DNA of 64,000 bases from Microstegium vimineum (Eukaryota > Streptophyta > Magnoliopsida > Poales > Poaceae). The notes under the pieces were generated by a model. The model saw nothing but the letters and a program-made list of their open reading frames with translations, ran no database searches and had not been told where the DNA came from. Of the stretch, positions 24,454 through 35,195 are shown in pieces; position 1 is the stretch's first letter, and the number at the start of each line of letters is the position of its first letter. The position numbers and the translations under genes were made by a program. The stretch is taken from contig CM039130.1 in the NCBI GenBank assembly GCA_022036555.1, positions 2,676,897-2,740,896 of the forward strand, in the 5' to 3' direction.

Positions 24454-24876
24454 CTAGTCATCGACAACCATTACCGATGTCATTATTTCTTGAATCGGCT
24501 GATACCCTGAAGCGTACTGTGCTAACCGATTAGCCTCTTTGTTATGCAACCTGGGAACATGCTCGAGGCGGTATTCTTTAAATTCTTTTAATAATTGCAA
24601 ACACTTTTCATGGTGTGCAATTAAAATTTCACTTCGGCATTCATATGTCCCAATCAATTGATTGATTACTAACATGGAATCGCCAAAGATTTCAACGGCA
24701 TCGGCACACACTTCCCTGAGTAATTCTAACCCTTTTAGCAAAGTCTGGTATTCAGCCTGATTGTTCGTCGAAGTAGCAACAATCGGCAATGAGACTTCAT
24801 GCTTCTGTCCTCGGGGTGAAATTAAGACAATACCAATATCTGCTCCTTCCTTACACGTGGATCCATCAAAGAACAA
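24454..24876 (-). pseudogene. second RNase H domain (aRNH) of the Tat element
   Basis: The reading MFFDGSTCKEGADIGIVL, then NNQAEYQTLLKGLELL, FGDSMLVINQ and HNKEANRLA carries the D-E-D-D acidic residues of an RNase H fold. It lies between the ordinary RNase H and the integrase. An additional archaeal-type RNase H in this place marks the Tat lineage and is the main reason for that placement. Confidence 0.8.
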
Positions 24877-24879
24877 AGT

Positions 24880-25323
24880 TCAAGGAGCAATCTCTACGGA
24901 AATCACTGTTCTGCAATGCTGAGTAACAAAGTCGGCCATCACCTGGCCCTTAACCACCTTAGCCGATTCATACCTCAAATCAAACTCTGACAGCGCTAAA
25001 ATCCATTTGCCGATTCTTCCACTCAATATCGGCATCGACAACATGTACTTAACCACATCATCTTTACATACGACAGTACATTCGGCCGACAACAAATAAT
25101 GCCTCAATTTAGTGCAAGAGAAGTACAGACATAAACATAATTTCTCGACGGCCGAATATCTGGTTTCAGCATCCACCAGCCTTCTACTCAAGTAATAAAT
25201 TATGCGTTCTTTTCCCTCAAATTCTTGGATTAAGGCTGACCCAATAACGCTGTCATCGGCAGACAAATACAATCTGAAAGGTTTCCCGTGTTGAGGCGGA
25301 ACAAAGACTGGAGGATTTACCAA
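24880..25323 (-). pseudogene. Gypsy RNase H
   Basis: The classical Gypsy RNase H follows reverse transcriptase and degrades RNA in RNA-DNA hybrids. Visible blocks are PFRLYLSADDSVIGSAL, ERIIYYLSRRLVDAETRYS, EKLCLCL and GRIGKWILALSEFDL. It is separated from the reverse transcriptase by about 150 bp containing stops. Confidence 0.82.
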
Positions 25324-25476
25324 ATATCTCTTAATTTCTTCTAAGGCAGATTGCTATTCTTCCTTCCATACAAATTCTTGACCGACCTTTAGCTTTAGCA
25401 ACGGGCTAAAAGACTTAATCTTCCCAGACAAATTAGATATAAATCTTCTAATAAAATTAATCTTGCCGATCAAAAA

Positions 25477-26295
25477 CTACAACTCAGTCTTGTTTATGGG
25501 AGCAACCACTTTATTAATTACATCAATAGATTTTCTGCCGATCTCGATACCTTTTTGATGCACCATAAAACCTAAAAATTGGCCTGCCGATACACCAAAC
25601 GCACACTTATTAGGATTCATCTTTAACCCATGTTCCCTTGTGCACTCTAGAATTTTCCGCAAATCGGCAAGATGCTTCTCAAAATCTCTGGATTTGACCA
25701 CCACATCGTCAATATAGATTTCGACTAACGTGTCGATGTACTTATAAAAAATGAAATTCATCGCTCTCTGATAAGTAGCACTGGGGTTTTTTAAACCAAA
25801 AGTCATCACGACCCACTCAAATAAACCAACATGACTTGGACATCTAAAAACAGTCTTGGATATGTCTTCTTCAGCCATGAATATTTAATTATATCCAGCG
25901 TTACCATCCATGAAACTAATGATTTGATGTCCAGCAGCAGCATCAATCAGTAGATCAACAACGAACATCGGGTAACCGTCCATCGGCGTAGCCTTATTGA
26001 GATTCCTGAAATCAATACAAACACGAAGTTTTCCATTTTTCTTATACACAGGAACCACATTAGAAATCCATTCGGCATATCGACATTGCTGAATAAATCC
26101 AGCCTCAATTAATTTTGTAATTTCAGCTTTAATGTCAGGTAATACAAGAGGATTGCATCGGCGTGCTGGCTGCCGATGTGGTTGGAAACCAGATTTAATA
26201 GGTAACCGATGTTCCACCATTGATCGGTCTAGACCAGGCATCTCTGTATAATCCCAAGAAAAACAATCTTTATATTCCTTTAATAAATCACTCAA
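25477..26295 (-). pseudogene. Gypsy reverse transcriptase, split by a stop
   Basis: Blocks in order: WDYTEMPGLDRSMVEHRLPI, EAGFIQQCRYAEWISNVVPV, KKNGKLRVCIDFRNLNKATP, then a TAA near 25883, VMTFGLKNPSATYQRAMN and the catalytic YIDDVVVKS. The YIDD box is intact, and the reading frame resumes in the same frame after the stop, consistent with a single point change. The part of pol between protease and this block (26296-26588) has further stops. Confidence 0.88.
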
Positions 26296-26588
26296 CTGTT
26301 GTTTACATTAGGAATCTAACTTAACACTAATAAAGGTTGGCTTGGGCCTACTACCATCGCCAATATCTATCTCTAGTAAGTCATCTGCCGATGTGAACCC
26401 CGGCCCAAGTTTTCCATCATCGACAAACTGATCCATTAAAACTCTTCTTCAGCACCGATTGCTTGGATTGGTATAATTCAGTAATCGGCAACCTTGAGGA
26501 ACTCCGTATCCCAAGCTTCACCTGATATGCATTTGGTCTGCTCATAAGTTTCTGATTCTGTCGATGCAACGATTGACGAGGCTTCACT

Positions 26589-27683
26589 TTAGACGACTTC
26601 AATCTTGTCTCCAACCCATTGCACGAGGCTTTGGTGCATCGTGGTAGGGATACAACAATTAGCGTGGATCCAATCCCTTCCCAGGAGCAAGTTGTAGGCA
26701 CCTTTGCCATTGATCACGAAAAATGTTGTCGGTAAAGTTTTACTGCCGATGGTCAACTCAACGCATAGTGCTCCCTTAGCTGGTGACACATTGCCTTTAA
26801 AATCTTTAAGCATCATGTCTGTCTTGGCTAAGTCCTGGTCATCTTTCCCAAGCTTCCTGAATATGACGTATGACATTATATTGACTGCCGCTCCACCATC
26901 TACCAGCATCTTTGATACTGGCTTCCCATCAACTTTGCCTTTGACAAACAAAGCTCTTAAATGTTGCCTTTCATCATCGGTGGGCTTTTTAAAGATAGCT
27001 GCCATCGGGTCCAGCACTAACTGCGCCATCTCAGCAGCTTCTTCCTCAGCATCAGCAGGCGCCATGAATTCCATCAGCAATGTAACAACCATATTGACCT
27101 CTGCCGATGGATCCCTATCCTTGCGTTTTGGCCTCCACTGCTTAACTGGAGATTTCTCCCTTGAAGGATCTTCACTGTGATACAGATCTATTTGGCGTTC
27201 ACGCTGGATCCTCCTTCTCTGAGTCTTCGTCAGACCCTTGGGGCACCATTGAGGAAGCTTAGTTTTCCAAATAGGCTGGTACTGTTTCTCACCGCTCATG
27301 TTTGCACCACTCCTTATGTTCGGATCCCTAGAGAATATCTCTTCATCGGGCACTCTTGCATTAGCCATCTCTTCAAGCTTTTCTTGACGGTCATGCTTGC
27401 CAAGCCTGTCATGTACGCTGAGCTTGCCCCCTAGCCGATCATGCACTAATCCCTTCTCTCTGATCGGCCTGCCATAGCTTGATGCCCGATCGTCAAAACA
27501 GGGCTTCTTTTCTGACCGATCGGCAGGATAATACCCGTTGCATTCGGGGCAATTATCGGCAGTGGGTAGCTTGATGCCTTCTTCCCAGCAATGAACAAAG
27601 AAGGGACACCTCCAATGTTCTTGATGCCGATACCACTCTTGGCGGCTTTCTTCCTCTTGCTGCCGATATTGCTCCTCTTGCAA
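26589..27683 (-). pseudogene. Gypsy gag C-terminus and protease
   Basis: It begins in a Gln/Glu/Arg-rich segment with a Cys/His cluster (CPFFVHCWEEGIKLP...CPECNGYY). Charged linkers rich in Arg/Lys follow, then an aspartic protease: MLVDGGAAVNIMSYVIF carries the D-G-G form of the active site common in plant Gypsy elements, and LLLGRDWIHANCCIPT is the second conserved block. The upstream part of gag is separated from this by the inner Copia insertion. Confidence 0.85.
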
Positions 27684-27826
27684 GCGCCAATCTTCTTATC
27701 GTGGCTGCCTGTGCGTGATTACAACGCCATATGGTGCACGTCTATGAGGCCTCCTGTCGCTGCTACCCTCATCAGTAATTCTCTTGCCCTTTCTGTCATC
27801 GACGAACCCCTTCCCTTTCACATCAC

Positions 27827-27831
27827 ACACA
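27827..27831. other. target site duplication, left copy (ACACA)
   Basis: ACACA before the inner Copia LTR, repeated at 35066-35070 after the right partial LTR. It fixes both LTR ends as TG...CA. Confidence 0.85.
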
Positions 27832-29771
27832 TGAAAGGTCTAGATATAGCTAGAGGGGGGGGTGAATAGCCTATTAAAATTTCTACAACAACACTTAAGC
27901 AAACTTGTTAGAATAAAACACGACTTTAAGCAAGTTTGCTCTAGCTCTACGGTTAGGCAAGCCACCTACCAATTCTAGTTACTAGCAAGATATCTTCTAT
28001 GTCACACACAAGAGCTAGATAACTGGTGCTTCTAGACTAAGCTACACAAGATAAGCTAGAGGCTCTACTTTGCAAGAATGTAAAGAAGTCATGCAAAGCT
28101 AGAGATAGAATGGTTATACCAACGTGAAGAGATTAATCAATAGATAACCAATCACAATGAGAATCCTCGGTAGAGACAAGTTGACACAATGATTTTTACC
28201 GAGGTTCACTTGTTTGCCAACAAGCTACTCCTCGTTGTAGCGATACACCCACTTGGAGGTTCACGCGCTAATTGGCATCACACGCCAAATCCGCAATCGG
28301 GTGCCGCACAACCAACACAAGATGGGGATCCACAAGCTACAAGCAATTTACTAGCGATACCTTTTGCGAACTCCTGCGGGGTAGGTTCAAGACCCCTCAC
28401 AATCCACCGATCGGAGCCGGAGACAATCACCTTCCTCCGCTCAACGATCCTCGTCGCACCAAGCCGCCTAGGAGGTGGCAACCTCCAAGAATAACAAGAG
28501 CTCCGCGATGACGACAATCACCAAGTGCCACTAGTATGCAATCAATAAGCAATGCACTTGGATTCACTCAATCTCTCATGAATATGTCAAATATGCTTAG
28601 AGGGATGAGTGGTAGGCTTCTCACAAATGAACACAAGTGTGTGAGTGATGAGAATATGAAAGAAGTGCCCCAAAGGGCTGGCCATACAACTATATATAGC
28701 CCTCACTCACAACTAGCCGTTTTCCCACTGAAACTGACTCTCTGCGCCACCTCCGGATGCAGTTTACACAGGGGGTCCGGACCATCAACAGTGTCCGGAC
28801 CCACCTCCTGCCGAGAGCCAACGGCTCTGCTCAGACCTCTGGTCGCAGACTCCGGACACGCGCGAAGCGCCGTCCGGACCATACCTCTTGCGTCCGGTCG
28901 AGCCCCCTTTCAAACAGCCAGATTCCCGCGCTTGCCACAGCTCGCCACGTGGCTCCGGACTCTCCTGTTCACAGGGTCCGAAGTCACCGCTCCGTGCGTC
29001 CGAAAATATTTTCCCGGGCGCCCGAGTGCACCCGAGAGCTCGCTTGAGCTCCTCAGCACCTCCGGACCCAAGTCCGATTCACGGTCCGGACCAACAATCT
29101 GCGTCCAGAACTTCCACACAGAAAGCAACAGAGAGCACCGCCTCTCCGGACGCGAGTCCGGAGCTCAGCTCCGGTCAACACCCAGCGTCCGGACTCCCGT
29201 TCACTGACAGCCTCACCTAGGGTCTGCCACCGGACGCACACGTGATGGTCCGGTCGGCCAGAAACCTAGCGTCCGGACCCTGCGTCCGGACTGGTTCCTA
29301 CCGCTCAAACACCTTCTCCAACTTCTCCAAGCTTCCAAGAGCCAACACTAAGTGATCTCAACACTTGTGCGCGTGTGTTAGCTTTTAGTTTACAATTATC
29401 TTGGAATTAGTTGGTTGTTCTTACTAGATCAATTGATTTTAAATGCAATGTAATGAACCTAGTGGCACATGATAACCGTAATCATTTGCAAGGGCTCCCT
29501 CCTTGATAGTACGACTATCTATCCTAAATATGATCACATCCTCTATGATGTCTTGATCACCAAACCGAAAATTGTTCTAGCTTTCACCTTTGCTTTCACA
29601 CCATTTTCCTTTGCACCACCATGCTAGAGCTTGTGCCATCCTCACTTGATCCACCTTGCTCCATCACATGGCATGTACCAACCTATCTCATGATTCACAC
29701 TTAGAGATCCAAGGTTAGTACTCGAGTGGGTTTCATCAATTACTCAAAATCAAAACACAAGGGAACTCTCA
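27832..29771 (-). repeat. 3' LTR of inner Copia element
   Basis: 1940 bp, from tgaaaggtctagat to gggaactctca. The minus-strand TATA box is tatatatag at 28691-28699, with a cluster of TCCGGA palindromes at about 28770-29290 immediately upstream in transcription sense. Over the 348 bp shared with the right partial LTR I count about 13 differences by eye (3.7%). Confidence 0.9.
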
Positions 29772-30874
29772 ATCTCCCCCTTTTTTGTAATTGATGACAA
29801 CCCTTCCATAAGGATATGAAATATAATCATTTTGAACTTGAGTTGCTTGTCCAAGTATTTTGATCAAAGATTTTCAATTTTGGACAACTCACACAAATTC
29901 GGTTTTGGTAGTTATTAGCTCCCCCTACATATGTGCTCCATGAGTTTTGTTCAATTTTAGTACATATGCATATATAGACAATTGTGGGAGAGTAAATAGC
30001 TACCAAATGATGCTAAGGTTTAAGAGTAGACCTTTGAAGCGTGATACCATCGGAGTGCGGAATTTAAATCACCCTTAGCACCATGATTAGCTTGACACCA
30101 CTTGAAAATACAACCACTTGAAGAACACATGTGAGTCTAAGCTAATCAACCTATGCATGCTAGTTGATCAATCATCATTCAATTTTGGATCACTAGAAAT
30201 CATCGCACAAGCGTGAACATTTGAATTTAAAGTACTTGTGCAACAATACATATGAGGATGCAAACATTCAAATGCAACAACTTGTTTATGAGCTTGCTCC
30301 CCCTACTTGTGTGTTCTCTTTTTCAAAATTGATTTTTCATTTTCAACCTTTATCTTTTGATCCTCCCCCTTTGGTCAATTTTATATCTTTTGCACAATTT
30401 CTCCCCCTTTGTCATCCAATTGACACAAAAAGGTGGGACCGATTATAGATATTCAAGTTTTACTCCCCCTTAGTGTGAGATAGGGTGAAGGATTGTTTTC
30501 AACTTTGGTTTGAACTAAGCTATTTGCCCAAGATATTTAATTTGGTTTAAACCATAGACAAGCTTGTTCACACATATAAAGATGGTTATCTTGCCTATGT
30601 TGAATTAAACACTTAAGTTCATAGACATAGATCAAACACTAGGATTGCAAGCCCATCAACATGTCATATGCTACCACTAGATCATATCAAGTCATAGAAG
30701 CAATAGTGGCACCATATAAGCATCAAAGACATTTTAGTTTTCATGAATGAGCCTAGAAGCATGAGTTATGTCTATATGCTCTACACAAGTCCTAGCAAAG
30801 TATGCATGAATGCTTTCAATCAACTTGTACCTTGCTTTGTTGGAGTAGAGGCATGTCATATAAGTGGGGGTGCA
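29772..30874 (-). other. noncoding region with repeated polypurine tracts, inner Sirevirus
   Basis: No coding potential. It holds about six GGGGGAG-type tracts (seen as ctcccc on the plus strand) between the RNase H stop and the 3' LTR. Confidence 0.7.
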
Positions 30875-31291
30875 TCAACTCATGTTGGAGAAGTCAAGTA
30901 TGTTCAACTCATTCCTTAGCTTGCAAAACCTCTTTTCATCTAGTGGCTTGGTAAAGATATAGGCCAATTGATCTTTGGTGCCAACACTAGTGATAGAAAT
31001 GTCCCCTTTCAATTGATGATCTCTAATGAAATGGTGGCGGACATCAATATGCTTTGTTCTTGAGTGTTGAATTGGATTGTTGGTGAGCTTGATTGCGCTT
31101 TCATTGTCACATAGCAAAGACACTTTCTTGAATTTGACTCCAAAATCATTTAAAGTAGCTTTTATCCAAAGTATTTGTGCACAACAACTCCCCGCACTAA
31201 TGTATTCGGCTTCGGCGGTAGAGAGTGCCACACTATTTTGCTTCTTTGATGACCATGAGACTAGTGATAGAGCTTGATGTTGTGAGAACAA
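30875..31291 (-). pseudogene. Copia RNase H, 3' end of pol
   Basis: Copia RNase H blocks VSWSSKKQNSVALSTAEAEY, LLCDNESAIKLTNNPIQHS, TKHIDVRHHFIRDH and LAYIFTKPLDEKRF, ending in a stop at 30875. It is fused to the first part of reverse transcriptase by a deletion, so the frames overlap near 31261-31291. Confidence 0.88.
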
Positions 31292-32213
31292 GCATAAGCC
31301 AATAGAATCCTTATTGCTTCTAGCCTTGCCACCGGTGCATATGTTTCTCCAAAGTCAAGACCCTCTACTTGAGTGTATCCTTGTGCAACTAGTCTTGCTT
31401 TGTTCCTCACCACTATGCCATCTTGATCTGTTTGTTGCGAAAAACCCATCTTGTGCCAATAACATTGTGGTTCTTTGGTCTCTCAACTAGTTCCCAAACT
31501 TGATTTCTAGTGAAGTTGTTGAGTTCTTCATGCATATCATTTACCCAATCAATATCTTGCAAAGCCTCTTCAATCTTGGTTGGCTCAATAGATGACACAA
31601 AAGAGTAGTGTTCACAAAATGAAGCCAATCTTGATCTTGTTTGTACACCACTTGTAATATCTCCAATGATATGATCCAAAGGATGATCCTTAGCAATAGA
31701 TGTAGGTTGGAGTATTGGAAGTTGATTGCTTGTACTTGGTTGGTCATTGGATTGATATGATGAACTAGCTTTTTGTTGATCTTGAGTTGGAGAGGATGAA
31801 CTAGCTTGATTGTCATTGAGTTGCACATTGGATGAAGGATTCACTTGATCTTCAATATCTTGCTCATCATCCACTTGCTCTGGCCTAATGTCCCCAATAT
31901 CCATGTTCTTCATTGCATTGGCCAATGGTTCACCTCTCACATCATCATAGTTGTCATTCTCATCTTGAGATCCATTTGTTTCATCAAACTCCACATCATG
32001 TACCTCCTCAACTATGCCATGAGTAAGATTCCATACTCTATAAGCTTTGCTTGTAGTTGAGTAGCCAAGTAGGAAGCCTTCATCACACTTCTTCTCAAAT
32101 TTGCTCAATCTTGCGCCTTTCTTCAAGATATAGCACTTGCAACCAAACACTCTAAAGTATGCAATATTTGGCTTTCTTCCATTCAATAACTCATAAGGTG
32201 TCTTCTCAAGCAT
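31261..32213 (-). pseudogene. Copia integrase C-terminus and reverse transcriptase N-terminus, RT core deleted
   Basis: It starts with the integrase tail TPYELLNGRKPNIAYFRVFG and FLLGYSTTSKAYRVWN, a Gln/Ser/Asp-rich linker, then the start of reverse transcriptase (WELVERPKNHNVIGTRWVF; in the next frame ARLVAQGYTQVEGLDFGETY, APVARLEAIRILLAYA). The body of the enzyme, including the YVDD box, is absent: the sequence jumps from IKLYH into the RNase H region near 31275. A frame change lies at about 31413-31449. Confidence 0.87.
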
Positions 32214-32228
32214 CTTGTGGCAATAGAG

Positions 32229-33236
32229 TCAGTTGCTATAATAATAAGCCATGTTGATAGCTTCGGCCCAAAAAGAATCACTCACATTGTATTCACTAAG
32301 CATATATCTTGCCATATCAATGATTGTCCTATTCTTCCTCTCAACAAGCCCATTTGATTGAGGTATATACTTGGCCAAGAATTGATGTTTAATTCCATAT
32401 TCATCACAAAGCTCATCAATTCTTGTATTCTTGAACTCACTCCCATTGTCACTCCTTACTCTCTTGATAGTTGTTTCAAATTCATTTTGGCATCTCTTGA
32501 CAAAGATCTTGAATGCATCAAATGTTTCACTCTTGTCACTCAAGAAGAATACCCATGTGTATCTAGTGAAATCATCAACTATCACAAAGCCATATTTGTT
32601 TTCACCAATGCTTGTATATGCGGTTGGTCCAAACAAGTCTATATGCAAGAGCTCAAATGGTTTGCAAGTACTCATCATACTCTTACTAGGGTGAGTGTTT
32701 CCAACTTGTTTGCCGGCTTGACAAGAGCTACATAGCTTATCTTTTTCAAAGACCACATCTTTCAAGCCTCTAACTAGATCATGCTTGACTAGTTTGTTCA
32801 ATTGCCTCATTCCAACATGACCAAGCCTTCTATGCCATAACCAACCCATGTTATATTTGGATAGCAAGCAAGTTGACAATTGGGTTTCACTAGCATTGAA
32901 ATCAACCAAGTATAGATTTTTGCATCTAAAGCTTTTGAATATCAAGTTAGAGCCATCTACATTTATGATCTCTACATCATCAACTCCAAAGATGCATTTG
33001 AAACCAAGATCACAAAGTTGAGCTACGGATAGCAAGTTGAAGTTCAAGCTCTCTACTAGCAACACATTGGATATGCTCATGTCATTAGATATTGCAATCT
33101 TACCAAGCCCTTTGACCTTGCCTTTCCCATTGTCACCAAATGTGATAGAATCAACCCCATTGCAATCATTTGGCTTGATAGAGTTGAACATTCTTGAATC
33201 TCTGATCATATGTTGAGTGCACCCACTATCAAGCAC
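32229..33236 (-). pseudogene. Copia protease and integrase
   Basis: MLDSGCTQHMIRD is the aspartic protease active site. LWHRRLGHVGMRQL is the gag-pre-integrase domain, with CSSCQAGKQ completing the zinc site. The integrase core shows HIDLFGP, VRSDNGSEFKN and PQSNGLVERKNRTI (D-D-E). The open frame ends in a stop at 32229 before the tail continues at 32213. Confidence 0.9.
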
Positions 33237-33298
33237 CCAATGCCTCCCTCCGGCTTTATAATTGACCTACAAAAGATTCAATTCTTCTTAGGTATCCA

Positions 33299-34669
33299 TT
33301 ATTGTTTGGGTCCTCCAAAGTTAGTGACTAAGGACTTAGGTACCCAAATAGCTTTCTTCTTTGAGCTCTCATTGGGAGTACCCATGTACTTAGCAATCAC
33401 ACCTTTCTTGCCCTTGGTAAGCATATAACAAGAATCAAAGCGAATAGATGCATGTGTAAATTTTATCTTGCTTTGATTTAGTTTGCAATAACGCTCATCA
33501 TGCCCTACTTGCTTGCAACTAGAGCAAAACCGACCATTGCTCTTCATAAAGCGAGGCTTTGGAGTTGCAAAGGCCGCCTTGCCTTTCTTGGGGGTATAGC
33601 CAAGTCCCTCTTTGCAAAGAGAGAACCTTTGACTACCCAAGCACTTAAGCAAGCAGGCGTCTCCACCATAGGCATTGCCTAATGCTAGAGTGAGCTTACC
33701 AACCTCCTTCTTAAGGTTCTCATTCTCAACCGTTAGTGAAGCATCACAAGTGACAACATCACTAGTAGAAGAGATAGATTTATAAGTGCTACAAGAAGGG
33801 TTAGTTAGGGTGATGATAATGGGTTCATAGAAAGATTCATTGATTATGTCACAAGTTGATCCCATGTTACTTATTTGAACATGCTCTTTCTCTTTTTGCT
33901 CAACAAAAGATGAGTGAGCTTTTTCAAGCTTAGAGTGAGCTTTGCCAAGCTTCTCATGGGTTTCCTCTAGCCTCTCATGAGTAAGGTTGAGCTCATCAAA
34001 GGATTGCTTGAGAGCTTGAAGCTCTTTCCGCAATGTTTTGCACTCCTTTCTATTGAGATCAAAGTGAGTCTTAGCATCTTCCAACATTTCAATTAATTCA
34101 TCTTTAGTGGGTTCATCATCATCATCATCATCATCATCACTAGAGTCACACTCATCATCGGATTGTACCTTAGTTGGTTTAGCCATGAAGCATGTCGATG
34201 GAGTGTCGAAGAGGGAGATCTTGTTCTTCATAGCAATACTTGCAAGAGCCTTCTTCTTGCTTGATCTCTTCTCATCATCACTTGAGTCATCCTCATCACT
34301 TGAAGAATCACTATCCCAAGTGACAACATATGAGCCTCCCTTCTTGCTCTTCTTGAGAGTCATCTTGCTCTCTTTCTTCTCTTTCTTCTTGCCCTTCTTT
34401 TCATCTTCATTGTCACTATGAAGAGGAAAATCCACAATGAGATGATCTTTGATATTGCACTTGAAGCATCTTCTATCCTTCTCATTGAACTTGTGTGAGT
34501 TCTTCTTTCTTCTTGCTCTATAGCCCTTCTTCTTCATGAACTTGCCAAATTTCTTGACAAATAGAGCCATCCTTTCTTCATCATCATCACTATCACTTGA
34601 GCAATCATCATAGCTTGATTCTTCATACTTTGCTTTACCCTTTGATGACGATGTGGCTTTGAATGCCAC
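33299..34669 (-). pseudogene. Copia gag, 5' truncated (inner element)
   Basis: This frame lacks the UBN2 part of gag and starts mid-protein. It has Ser/Asp/Lys-rich stretches, a knuckle CFKCNIKDHLIVDFP in which the final Cys is replaced by Phe, a long coiled coil (EELNLTHERLEETHEKLG-like), a second knuckle CSSCKQVGHDERYC, and a tail with AIWVPKSLVTNFGGPK. The tail resembles that of the outer element, so the two Copia elements are related. Upstream it joins directly to the LTR remnant at 34717/34718. Confidence 0.85.
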
Positions 34670-34717
34670 ACTCTTCTTATTCTCATCCTTCTTTTCTTTG
34701 TTCTCTCTAATCTTGTC

Positions 34718-35065
34718 CTAGATCAATTGATTTTAAATGCAATGCAATGAACCTAGTGGCACATGATAACCGTAATCATTCGCAAGAGCTCCCTCCTTGA
34801 TAGTATGGCTATCTATCCTAAATGTGATCACATCCTCTATGATGTCTTGATCACTAAACCAAAAATGGTCCTAGCTTTCACCTTTGCTTTCACACCATTT
34901 TCCTTTGCACCACCATGCTAGAGCTTGTGCCATCCTCACTTGATCCACCTTGCTCCATCACATGGCATGTACCAACCTATCTCATGATTCACACTTAGAG
35001 ATCTAAGGTTAGTACTCGAGTGTGTTTCATCAATTACTCAAAACCAAAACACAAGGGAACTCTCA
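34718..35065 (-). repeat. 5' LTR remnant of inner Copia element
   Basis: The 348 bp match 29424-29771 from ctagatcaattgatttt to gggaactctca. The remaining 1.6 kb of this LTR is missing, together with primer site and gag start, consistent with one deletion. Confidence 0.9.
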
Positions 35066-35195
35066 ACACAGCTATTTGATGTTCAGGATCTACCGATGCA
35101 CTTTTCTAGGCGGCTTCCGACGTTAGCACTTTAGTCTTTCCACTAGTTTCCACCATATTATTCAGAAAAGGGTGTTGGTCGATCTTCATCGGCTT

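Larger units (their letters stand above)
27832..35065 (-). mobile_element. inner Sirevirus Copia element, nested in the Gypsy element, internally deleted
   Basis: A full LTR is at 27832-29771 and only the last 348 bp of the other LTR at 34718-35065. The target duplication ACACA is perfect. Reading minus, the order is partial gag, protease, integrase, reverse transcriptase remnant, RNase H (Copia order). Repeated ctcccc tracts at about 29774, 29932, 30298, 30363, 30393 and 30463 are the multiple polypurine tracts of Sireviruses. The RNase H block AEAEYISAGSCCAQILW also resembles the Opie/Ji branch. The rest of the 5' LTR, primer site and gag start are missing. Confidence 0.9.

Noticed and set aside
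28536..29241. Open frames in the TCCGGA-rich part of the inner LTR
   Set aside because: They are open only because of the repeated GC-rich palindromes; composition differs in each frame and no homology is apparent.
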